Shown: positions 1 through 5,913, counted from the first letter of the stretch. The stretch is DNA of 7,848 nt from an uncultured Lachnospiraceae bacterium (GCA_958446555.1 CAUCWU010000099.1:1-7848); one strand, 5' to 3'. Program-made: numbers and translations. Notes: generated by a model not told the origin, from the sequence alone.

Positions 1-1
1 G

Positions 2-2248
2 CGCGGATCCTTTTGGAGCGAAGAACTAGAAAAAACAAAGGGAACAGACCGTGACAAGTTAAAGCAATATTTTGAGATTGAAGGCTGGTATCATGGCCTT
101 TTAGCGGCAGAAGAGAATGGACAAGATATTGAGTCATCACTGATGGAGTTTCAGGAACTCTATCCAGATTTGGATATGGAAGCACGCTTGCATCAGTCAG
201 AAGAAGTACCAGAAGAAATGAGTCATCTGACAATGCATAAATTTTATAATAATATTGTGTCGAGATTAACCTATCAGGAATCGTATCCGCAGTTTCGAGA
301 GAGCATTCAGCAAAAAGCCGATGAATTAGAAGATCTGGCACTTTTTTCAGATATTAGCGGATATAGCAGCCGCAACATCATACAGACAGCAGAGGCCTAT
401 AAAAAGCTGGGTGATCTCACACTAGAATATGATTACAGTGCGGCCATCTATATGGGAACCAATACAGTGATGGTTGATATGATGATCTTGTTTTTGGTGA
501 TCCTGATTGGTTGGCAGATCTTTTGCAGGGAGCGCGAGAATGGAATCTATCCGATTCTTCAGACGGCAAAAAGAGGAGGCGTGGCATTTATCAGTGCGAA
601 GCTTGCGGCGTATTTTTTGATGCTTGCAATCCTTTCTTTTTTGCTTTATGCGGCACAGTTTTTGTTCGCTTTTTCCTTGTATGGGATTGGAAATTTAGAT
701 GTGGCATTGCAGTCACTCTCCGAGTATCGAAATTGTGTGCTTCCAGTTTCAATCGGGACATATATATGGCTGTTTTTGGAAATTAAAGTGGCAGCTTGTT
801 TGGTATTCGGTAGCCTGATTGTATTTTTTATGATAACATGGAAACGATTTGTGCCTGCTGTCTGCAGCTATTTTTGGGTGATGCTGATCGAATATGTATT
901 GTATACCACTGTAAATAGCCTTTCAAAGTGGAATTGGTTTCGCTATGTGAATTTGTTTTCAATATTGGATGCATCACAGCCGTTTATGGTTTATTGGAAT
1001 TTAAATTTGTTTTCCTATCCAATTTGGGCAGAGTTTGCAAAGATGGTTCTATGTATTGCAACGATTCTTTTGTGTACCGTGCTTTCGATTTTGATTTATT
1101 GTCATGAGCGTGAGGGAAAGCGTGTATATGGCATAGCGTCAGGCAGACGAATTGCAGTCTGTTCATTGAGCGGAAAGCATGTGAGCATTTTTGCACATGA
1201 GGGATACAAGTTTTATGTGCTCGGCGGAATGGGGGTATTTTTGATTGTGGCTTCGGCTATTTCAATGCACATGGCAGAGGGAATTCCATCTCATACAGGA
1301 ACGACAGAAATACAGGCATATCGGTATTATATTGAGCAGCTGAAAGGCATATATACCGAAGAGACAAGGGCATGGCTGGATCAGGAAACACAAATTATGC
1401 AGATGACCGATCAAGAGGCATTTGAAATTCAGGAGCAATTTCAAAACAGAGAAATTTCTTCGGAGACATACACAGACTGGATGGAGAAACGCCAGCAGTT
1501 GATTGAAATGCGGTCAAGAGGGTTTTATAAAATTTTGGCACAGGAACAGGTGATTAAGAATGCGAAAGAGAATGGATTTGAAAATGCAGGATTTGTCGAT
1601 CAATATAAGATGTCCTATCTGTTTAAGGATGAGAATAATCAAATGTTTCTTGCCTGTGTGCTGCTTTCAGCATTGATTCTGGGCGTATCGGGTCTGTTTG
1701 GAATCGAGGAACGAAATGGCATGATGGCGCTGTTACAATCCACGCAAAAGGGACGGCAGCCATTACAAAGAAGAAAATTGTTGCAGACAATTTTGTGCGC
1801 AACGGTGCTGTATTCAATTTTGTATGTGCCGTATTATGCAGCAATCTGGCGCGATTTGTTAGAGGTGGATGCGTCCCTTGTCTTAAATGGAGTGCCAGGT
1901 TATCAAAAGTTGTCTGTGTCGTTGTCCATTCGTCAGGCATTTGTTGTGATGTTTGTGCTTCGCTATCTGACAGCAGTGATTTGCAGCATCATCACAGCAG
2001 CTGTTACCAGTGCAGTAAAGAAACAGGCACTTGGAAGCGTAATCTGTTTCTTACTGTTTTTGGGACCATGTATTTTATATCTTTGGAAGGTAAATCTGTC
2101 TGGTGTGAGCGTTGTCGGCGGCCTTTTGCCGCAGCTTACTTTCCAAAACGGACAGGTCATGTTGTATGGTGTGTATTGGATTGGAATGCTGGCGGCAGTA
2201 GGAGGCAGTTTTCTTGCTATAAGAAAAAATACTTATCGAAGTAGTTGA
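2..2248 (+). CDS. ABC-2-like transporter permease, large two-half membrane protein (5' truncated)
   Basis: The reading frame is open from base 2, so the gene begins upstream; the ATG at 143 is internal. About 748 residues are in the window. The product is probably the membrane subunit of an ABC exporter. It shows two similar halves, each with an extracytoplasmic helical region followed by a membrane bundle. Half 1 has a soluble part up to about base 450, then hydrophobic segments near 476-520, 590-680, 770-835, 850-910 and 1030-1100. Half 2 starts with a segment near 1215-1265, has a Gln/Glu-rich soluble part (1270-1630), then segments near 1640-1700, 1785-1840, 1930-2000, 2030-2085 and 2160-2220. 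After the first segment of each bundle comes the same cytoplasmic motif, RERENG...LQ (527-565) and IEERNG...LQ (1703-1740), followed by G and then K-L, as in ABC-2 permeases. The partner ATPase is presumably upstream. The substrate cannot be read from the sequence; peptide or antibiotic export is a guess from the neighbouring BlaI/M56 genes. Confidence 0.8.
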   Translation, partial: RGSFWSEELEKTKGTDRDKLKQYFEIEGWYHGLLAAEENGQDIESSLMEFQELYPDLDMEARLHQSEEVPEEMSHLTMHKFYNNIVSRLTYQESYPQFRESIQQKADELEDLALFSDISGYSSRNIIQTAEAYKKLGDLTLEYDYSAAIYMGTNTVMVDMMILFLVILIGWQIFCRERENGIYPILQTAKRGGVAFISAKLAAYFLMLAILSFLLYAAQFLFAFSLYGIGNLDVALQSLSEYRNCVLPVSIGTYIWLFLEIKVAACLVFGSLIVFFMITWKRFVPAVCSYFWVMLIEYVLYTTVNSLSKWNWFRYVNLFSILDASQPFMVYWNLNLFSYPIWAEFAKMVLCIATILLCTVLSILIYCHEREGKRVYGIASGRRIAVCSLSGKHVSIFAHEGYKFYVLGGMGVFLIVASAISMHMAEGIPSHTGTTEIQAYRYYIEQLKGIYTEETRAWLDQETQIMQMTDQEAFEIQEQFQNREISSETYTDWMEKRQQLIEMRSRGFYKILAQEQVIKNAKENGFENAGFVDQYKMSYLFKDENNQMFLACVLLSALILGVSGLFGIEERNGMMALLQSTQKGRQPLQRRKLLQTILCATVLYSILYVPYYAAIWRDLLEVDASLVLNGVPGYQKLSVSLSIRQAFVVMFVLRYLTAVICSIITAAVTSAVKKQALGSVICFLLFLGPCILYLWKVNLSGVSVVGGLLPQLTFQNGQVMLYGVYWIGMLAAVGGSFLAIRKNTYRSS

Positions 2249-2254
2249 TTTTAA

Positions 2255-2264
2255 GTAGTACTAC
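2255..2264. repeat. Perfect 10-bp palindrome GTAGTACTAC after the permease stop
   Basis: GTAGTACTAC lies 6 bp behind the permease TGA, with a further AAGTAGT at 2239-2245. There is no loop, so it is a poor terminator hairpin. The half GTAGTA resembles the TGTAGTA/TACTACA half-sites that I associate with BlaI-family operators, and a related TGTA-C-TACA lies at 3648-3656. It sits between two convergent genes, where a promoter operator is not expected. Confidence 0.35.
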
Positions 2265-2275
2265 AAAAAATAAAA

Positions 2276-2449
2276 TTAAACGTCTCTTACATAAATCCAG
2301 TTTCCTACCCATTCTTGGTTTGTTTCATTGTATAAGCGCTTGTAAATTTTACCATTTTTTTGCATATAATGCCATCTATATTGAATTTGCAGAGGTGATA
2401 CAATAATATTTTGTAGAAGTAGAACTTGAGGGTTGGTATATGTATGCAT
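2276..2449 (-). CDS. 57-codon open frame, likely the out-of-frame C-terminal continuation of the M56 peptidase
   Basis: The frame runs from an ATG at 2449 to a TAA at 2278-2276 on the minus strand. Its N-terminus is MHTYTNPQ and its C-terminal half contains YRWHYMQKNGKIYKRLYN, then WVGNWIYV. This half is rich in Tyr and Trp and looks like genuine protein; from memory, similar W-Y-K...YKRLYN...W-GDW endings occur in small Firmicutes proteins. The frame stays open upstream of the ATG back to a TAG at 2488-2486, adding KQLELKGKYKLT, which overlaps the end of the M56 gene. The ATG has no well-placed ribosome site: the nearest GGA is 15 nt away. One extra A in the A-run opposite 2483-2485 would fuse it to the M56 protein after ...IYTR. 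I therefore read it as a severed C-terminal tail of that protein, or less likely as an independent small gene translated by coupling. Confidence 0.5.
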   Translation of the reverse strand: MHTYTNPQVLLLQNIIVSPLQIQYRWHYMQKNGKIYKRLYNETNQEWVGNWIYVRDV

Positions 2450-2469
2450 GGTTAGTTTGTATTTTCCTT

Positions 2470-3624
2470 TTAATTCGAGTTGTTTCTAGTATAAATTGGC
2501 AGTGAAGAATCATAATATTTTAATGAGGTGACGGTTTCTAGGTATTCGCCATACAGGTAAATATCATACGTACCATCCCCATTTAAAATGGCATAGGCGT
2601 TTTCTTCCGTCAGAATAAAATCTTGTTCGTTCATAGTTGAGCTGTTATCGACAGGCAGCGGTTCCCATGTTACAAAGTAAGAGGACAAGAAAACGAAAAT
2701 GCTGATCAAAAGAAAAATTCCAGAAAAACGGCGAGGCTGTTTGGATGGATGTGCTAACAGCTGAAAGCGTTTTTCAAGACTTCTTTCTTTTATATTGCTA
2801 ATCGAGAGTGTGCAGGAATCAAAGTAGTTTTTATTTGATACTGCACATTGCTTTTTTATTTTTATCAAACATTCCATATAGGGAATGGTATCCTCAAAGT
2901 TTTGCGTGAGAGAAGAATCCACATTGATTTCGAGAAGATTGTTGACTTGTCTTTTTAAAATATATTTCAACGGATTCCACCAATACACAATAAATAATAG
3001 TTGAAAGAAAAACTTATACAGCAGATCATGATGCAGAAAATGGGTCATTTCGTGGCGGAAAATAAAGTGCAAATCGTCATCGGAATAGTTATTTTCAGCA
3101 GGTAATAAAATGCGAGGATTACGTATGGAAAAAAGCATTGGACTTGAAAGCATCGGAATCTCATAGACAGGAAACTGCTGGCTGATTCCATAGGAAATTT
3201 GTATGGACTGAAATGCTTTCATATAGTTTGGATGATACGACACGTTTTTTCCGGTTTGTACAACAATGCGATTAATTTGCTTATACTGACGCCAATAAAG
3301 GATGAGTTGAAAAAGTATTCCAATCAACCAAATAACAAGCAGAATATCCCATATGGATAGCCGAATTGAAAAGAAAGCAATGTGGTGCTGACAAATAAAA
3401 AAGGAAATTTGCTTGGCTAGTTCGTTCATTGGAAGGATTGCTGTAAAGTCAAAGTCAATCGGCACAACCAGACGCAAAATAGAAAGAAATGAAATGAATG
3501 CGATCGTTTTGTATCCGACATTCAGGATTTGTTTTGAACTGCTAAAGAAAATGCAGGAAAGAGAAAATAATACCGTGGATGTCAGAAAAGCCATTAAAAT
3601 TGTGTAAAAAGATAGTTCAAACAT
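2470..3624 (-). CDS. BlaR1/MecR1-like M56 family membrane metallopeptidase
   Basis: Membrane zinc protease of the M56 family. In BlaR1/MecR1 systems such a protein senses an extracellular signal and relieves repression by the paired BlaI/MecI repressor. In this 384-residue product hydrophobic segments lie near 8-28, 37-56 and 91-110. The zinc motif is HEMTH at 191-195. The probable third ligand region is E232-x3-D236, followed by no further catalytic signature. WWNPLKYIL at 215-223 is the usual M56 membrane signature. A last membrane span (about 301-318) puts residues 319-384 outside the cell. That outer part contains NGDGTYDIYLYGEYL (348-362) and no penicillin-binding domain, so beta-lactam sensing is not implied. 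It ends abruptly in NNSN, and the other frame continues plausibly downstream, so a C-terminal frameshift is suspected. Start: ATG with GGAGG (3636-3632) 7 nt before it. The usual partner blaI is not adjacent but 1.7 kb away. Confidence 0.85.
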   Translation of the reverse strand: MFELSFYTILMAFLTSTVLFSLSCIFFSSSKQILNVGYKTIAFISFLSILRLVVPIDFDFTAILPMNELAKQISFFICQHHIAFFSIRLSIWDILLVIWLIGILFQLILYWRQYKQINRIVVQTGKNVSYHPNYMKAFQSIQISYGISQQFPVYEIPMLSSPMLFSIRNPRILLPAENNYSDDDLHFIFRHEMTHFLHHDLLYKFFFQLLFIVYWWNPLKYILKRQVNNLLEINVDSSLTQNFEDTIPYMECLIKIKKQCAVSNKNYFDSCTLSISNIKERSLEKRFQLLAHPSKQPRRFSGIFLLISIFVFLSSYFVTWEPLPVDNSSTMNEQDFILTEENAYAILNGDGTYDIYLYGEYLETVTSLKYYDSSLPIYTRNNSN

Positions 3625-3642
3625 TTTTTCGCCTCCATATAT

Positions 3643-3711
3643 CTATTGTACTACATGAATTCTTAAAGTATTAAATGTTTTTTTAGCTGGCTTTTGAAGA
3701 ACAATTATCAT
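3643..3711 (-). CDS. Putative 22-codon leader peptide upstream of the M56 gene
   Basis: ATG at 3711, TAG at 3645-3643, 18 bp before the M56 start. The peptide is MIIVLQKPAKKTFNTLRIHVVQ when split as MIIVLQKPAKK / TFNTLRIHVVQ. It is preceded by a very strong purine run, AAAGGAGGG (3722-3714), with a short spacing of 3 nt from GGAGG to ATG. It starts about 29 nt behind the predicted transcription start. The strong site, with no other gene to serve, is the main support. An alternative TTG at 3704 would give only 13 codons with better spacing. Its last codons overlap the TGTAGTAC element. Whether it is translated or regulates the M56 gene is unknown. Confidence 0.4.
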   Translation of the reverse strand: MIIVLQKPAKKTFNTLRIHVVQ

Positions 3712-3735
3712 AACCCTCCTTTCTTAAAAAAATAG

Positions 3736-3751
3736 ATTATATTTGTATAAT
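3736..3751. promoter_or_regulatory. Candidate BlaI-type operator dyad at the M56 promoter
   Basis: ATTATA-TTTG-TATAAT is a perfect inverted repeat with 6-bp arms. On the minus strand it contains TACAAATATA, one mismatch from the TACANNTGTA core known for BlaI/CopY-family operators. It overlaps the -10 and start region of the predicted M56 promoter, where a repressor would block transcription. AT-rich DNA can give such dyads by chance. Confidence 0.35.
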
Positions 3752-3775
3752 AATATAAAATTATAAAAAAGTCAA
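3747..3775 (-). promoter_or_regulatory. Promoter of the M56 peptidase gene
   Basis: On the minus strand, TTGACT (3775-3770), a 17-bp spacer and TATTAT (3752-3747). The start would be near 3740, giving a leader of about 116 nt that includes the 22-codon ORF. A second -10-like TATAAT at 3741-3736 lies just downstream. Confidence 0.55.
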
Positions 3776-3783
3776 AAGAATTA

Positions 3784-3812
3784 TTGACAAAAAACGATAT
3801 TTAAAATATAAT
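3784..3812 (+). promoter_or_regulatory. Full-consensus promoter of the secreted propeller gene
   Basis: TTGACA (3784-3789), exactly 17 bp, then TATAAT (3807-3812): a perfect housekeeping-sigma consensus. The start would be near 3819, giving a leader of about 220 nt before the ATG at 4043. Its -35 is 8 bp from the -35 of the divergent M56 promoter, in the inverted arrangement GTCAA-8-TTGAC. So strong a core suggests that a repressor limits it. Confidence 0.7.
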
Positions 3813-3823
3813 ATAGTCACCGC

Positions 3824-3930
3824 TAGAAGTTAGAAAAATTTTAAAAGTATTTACTACTTCTTTACCAAAAGAAGTTAGTTACTAAAAAATAAAAAAGGTT
3901 ATCTAGTAAGTTAAATAGTTTACCCTTTTC
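3824..3930 (+). promoter_or_regulatory. Structured leader with alternative hairpins before the propeller gene
   Basis: The leader holds a perfect 8-bp stem, ACTTCTTT (3856-3863) with AAAGAAGT (3868-3875), loop ACCA, extendable past a one-base bulge to ACT/AGT. The 9-mer AGAAGTTAG occurs at 3825-3833 and again at 3870-3878, so the central ACTTCT could pair with either copy, giving two exclusive folds. An imperfect stem follows (3897-3905 with 3916-3924, 7 of 9 pairs), then CTTTTC, a weak terminator-like end. No known riboswitch or T-box motif was recognised. Confidence 0.35.
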
Positions 3931-3980
3931 ACTATGGTTTGTAGTATTGAGATCCATATAATAAGAATTATAAGAAAAAA

Positions 3981-4017
3981 ACTCAGGCAGTCATTTTATA
4001 ATATTTTGTGCTTGAGT
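3981..4017 (+). repeat. Hairpin just before the propeller gene ribosome site
   Basis: ACTCAGGCA (3981-3989) pairs with TGCTTGAGT (4009-4017): 9 pairs with one G-U, 19-nt AT-rich loop. It ends 6 nt before the AAAGGA ribosome site (4024-4029), so it could influence initiation. The loop also holds TATAAT (3997-4002), but no -35 fits it. Confidence 0.35.
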
Positions 4018-4042
4018 GAAGTGAAAGGAATAGATATAAAAG

Positions 4043-5323
4043 ATGAAATCAAAAAAGAGAAAAATTTTACTCACGATGTTAGTAAATCTAGGGATAATGA
4101 CATGCATAATACAAATTCCGGGCGAAATAAATGCTCAGGAAGCAACAACCTTTGAGGAAGAAGATTATACCTTGCAGTTGGAAAACTATCAAAAAGAACT
4201 GGATATAGATATAAACGAAATTTCATATAATTCAGAAACCGACTGGGATTGGTCATATTATGGTGGAAATCATATTTCAAAAATTGCAAAAGGCGAGAAT
4301 GGATATTATATTCGCCTTGGCGAGTATATTTATTTTTGTAGCTTTGAACGTGAAAAGTTGATACCACTTTGTGTTCGCCCAGATTGCTTGCACGGTAAGG
4401 AAAAATCGAGCGAGAAGAAGGAATTGTGCATGGCTTATGTTGGAGTTGGAAATATTACTATGTTCAGCGGAATTCAAGAAAATGAGGATACATTATATGC
4501 AAATTTTGCGATACAAGGCATAGGAGAAGATGGCAAGACATATGCAGGAGATGATTTATATTCAGTCAAAAAAGATGGTAGCAGTCGCGAAAAAATGAAT
4601 TTAAAAATGGAAAATGCGTCTCGCTTTTGCATTCAGCGAGGAAATGTATATTATGTTACGCATGTAACAGATCCTGCAAAATTAACAGAGACAGAAGGAG
4701 TGTACCGGGTGCCACTAGATGGAGGAGATCCAGTCCCGATTGCAGAGGTACAGGGCAATGCGATTTTCGAGATCTATCCGTATGGCGATTTTGTATATGG
4801 TTGGTGTGGTATGGAGAATGTGACGTATTTGTTTGTCTATGATTCCAAGACAGAAAAAACGACAGCAAGACGCTTTAAGCAAGAAAATATTCTCTTTTTT
4901 ATACCGTGGGAAGATGGTTTTATTGGAATGGACAATGGAAAGCTATTTCAGATCAGCCTGGATTTAAAGCAGGTAGAACAGATTGGGACACTACTGTCGG
5001 GTAATAAGAATGAATTTGGAATATCGGATCAAGATGAATTTTGGTTGTATAGCTTTCTGTCCAAAGACGCTGACTATTTTTATTTTCAGGGAAGTGTAAC
5101 GACACAGGAAGAAATAAAAGAGTTTGTAGCCATTTACGAGAAAGAAAATCTGGAACTGCAACAGATTATTTTTGTTGATGGAATGCCCGATTCCCAGTGC
5201 ATTGGAGTTGATGAGAACCAGATTTTCTTTACCGGAAGAGCAGAGGATGGCGATGCTGTATTTTGGTTGGAAAAGGAAACTATGCTAGAGAAAGATGCAC
5301 AGTTTCATGTTTTACAGCCATAA
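4043..5323 (+). CDS. Secreted beta-propeller-like protein with C-x4-C-x-H motif
   Basis: 426 residues. A Sec signal peptide is clear: KSKKRK at 2-7, a hydrophobic core at about 8-27, and a likely signal peptidase I cleavage after A31 (INA-QEA). Cys21 is not in a good lipobox, so this is probably not a lipoprotein. The rest is a series of beta-strand repeats of propeller type: short aromatic strands followed by Asp/Gly turns, for example around 86-100, 150-182, 200-226, 246-268, 291-306, 343-366 and 386-410. A cluster C110-x4-C115-x-H117 with C129 sits on the first blade; from memory, a similar PLC-x-x-PDC-x-H...C-x-AY motif recurs in secreted Clostridia proteins with this fold. The function is unknown; binding of a ligand or of the neighbouring sensor is only a guess. 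The ATG at 4043 is the first possible start after an in-frame TAA, with AAAGGA 13 nt upstream, a rather long spacing. It lies divergent to the M56 gene and convergent with blaI. Confidence 0.75.
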   Translation: MKSKKRKILLTMLVNLGIMTCIIQIPGEINAQEATTFEEEDYTLQLENYQKELDIDINEISYNSETDWDWSYYGGNHISKIAKGENGYYIRLGEYIYFCSFEREKLIPLCVRPDCLHGKEKSSEKKELCMAYVGVGNITMFSGIQENEDTLYANFAIQGIGEDGKTYAGDDLYSVKKDGSSREKMNLKMENASRFCIQRGNVYYVTHVTDPAKLTETEGVYRVPLDGGDPVPIAEVQGNAIFEIYPYGDFVYGWCGMENVTYLFVYDSKTEKTTARRFKQENILFFIPWEDGFIGMDNGKLFQISLDLKQVEQIGTLLSGNKNEFGISDQDEFWLYSFLSKDADYFYFQGSVTTQEEIKEFVAIYEKENLELQQIIFVDGMPDSQCIGVDENQIFFTGRAEDGDAVFWLEKETMLEKDAQFHVLQP

Positions 5324-5346
5324 CAGAATCAATATAACAGAATCAA
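5320..5346. repeat. Tandem direct repeat covering two convergent stop codons
   Basis: ATAACAGAATCAA occurs at 5320-5332 and again at 5334-5346, a 14-bp period. Copy 1 carries the TAA of the propeller gene and copy 2 the TGA (minus strand) of the blaI gene. Each copy contains both stop signals, so the duplication leaves both proteins intact. No terminator hairpin is seen between the two genes. Confidence 0.8.
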
Positions 5347-5750
5347 CGCAGCTTCTTTTTGGCAGTTTCCAGAATTTCTTCTAAACGCTCAATTTCTGCT
5401 TGGGAACTCAGTGGATTTTTAAGCTCGGATTCCACAAGGGGAGCGAGAAGATAGCTGTCTGCAAAAAGCTGTCGAAAGGACTGGTACTCCTCCAAGAACA
5501 TGCCACTCAGGACATTTTTTGAATTATCGGCAATGCGAAATGCTCTAGCGAAGGACTTTTTGCGAAAAACAATGGAGTCGACCTCAACGAGTCCCAAATC
5601 AGAGAGCTTATGAATGATTGGTTGAACGATATTGGTGGTATATGCGCTGTTTGTTGCAACAATATCGGAGATCGTCATTGGATTTTCGGCATGAGCGAGA
5701 ATTGAGAGAATCTCAATTTCTCTTTTGGATAAATTTTTTGATGCTGCCAT
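5343..5750 (-). CDS. BlaI/MecI/CopY-family transcriptional repressor
   Basis: 135 residues, the usual size for this family of winged-helix repressors that bind short dyads as dimers and are inactivated through a partner M56 protease. The N-terminal helix-turn-helix runs from LSKREIEILSIL (8-19) through PMTISDIV (24-31) to NIVQPIIHKLSDLGLVEV (40-57), where the N-x-VQ...L..LGL pattern is the recognition-helix signature. The wing follows (about 58-72, ending AFRIA). The rest is helical and charged, fitting the dimerisation and cleavage region. The ribosome site AAAAGGAG (5764-5757) lies 6 nt before the ATG. It stands alone under its own promoter, with the M56 gene 1.7 kb downstream and separated from it by an opposite gene. 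Its likely targets are its own promoter, the M56 and propeller promoters, and perhaps the exporter next door. Confidence 0.78.
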   Translation of the reverse strand: MAASKNLSKREIEILSILAHAENPMTISDIVATNSAYTTNIVQPIIHKLSDLGLVEVDSIVFRKKSFARAFRIADNSKNVLSGMFLEEYQSFRQLFADSYLLAPLVESELKNPLSSQAEIERLEEILETAKKKLR

Positions 5751-5835
5751 AGAGAACTCCTTTTCGAGTATAGATTTTATTTAAAATTATTTGAAATCAA
5801 AAAAATCAAAGTGTAATTTTTTCTAATCTCTTTAT

Positions 5836-5864
5836 ATCATAATACAAAACTGTCAAAAGGTCAA
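5836..5864 (-). promoter_or_regulatory. Promoter of the BlaI-like repressor gene
   Basis: On the minus strand, TTGACC (5864-5859), 17 bp, TATGAT (5841-5836); start near 5829, leader of about 79 nt. The -35 lies in one arm of the inverted repeat at 5852-5913, so a protein bound there could control it. A second TTGACA (5856-5851) has only a 14-bp distance to TATAAA and fits less well. Confidence 0.5.
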
Positions 5865-5913
5865 AACCTTTCTTTCACTCAGAATGAGGTTTTGGCCTTT
5901 CTTGGTTTTTGAC
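5852..5913. repeat. Large inverted repeat between blaI and the exporter operon
   Basis: AAAGGTCAAAACCT (5856-5869) pairs with AGGTTTTGGCCTTT (5887-5900), 14 positions with one G-U, loop 17 nt. GTCAAAA (5852-5858) and TTTTGAC (5907-5913) extend it after an internal bulge. The left arm also has a direct repeat, GTCAAAA-G-GTCAAAA. It lies outside both predicted transcripts, so it is more likely a protein-binding site or an old bidirectional terminator than a leader structure. Confidence 0.6.

Noticed and set aside
1623..2244. Long open frames on both strands inside the permease gene
   Set aside because: They are shadows of the permease frame, which has coherent membrane segments and a repeated motif; the shadow products do not look like proteins.
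2470..3624. Reading the M56 protein as a true beta-lactam sensor (blaR1)
   Set aside because: The C-terminal penicillin-binding domain, with its S-x-x-K and K-T/S-G motifs, is absent; only the peptidase part matches.
3991..4002. TATAAT at 3997-4002 as a second promoter for the propeller gene
   Set aside because: No acceptable -35 at 16-18 bp upstream; it is in the loop of a hairpin in AT-rich DNA.
3819..4042. T-box or known riboswitch in the long leader
   Set aside because: No T-box core sequence or conserved riboswitch motif could be found.
3934..4155. 73-codon plus-strand frame overlapping the start of the propeller gene
   Set aside because: It has no ribosome site, a composition unlike a real protein, and overlaps a gene with a clear signal peptide in another frame.
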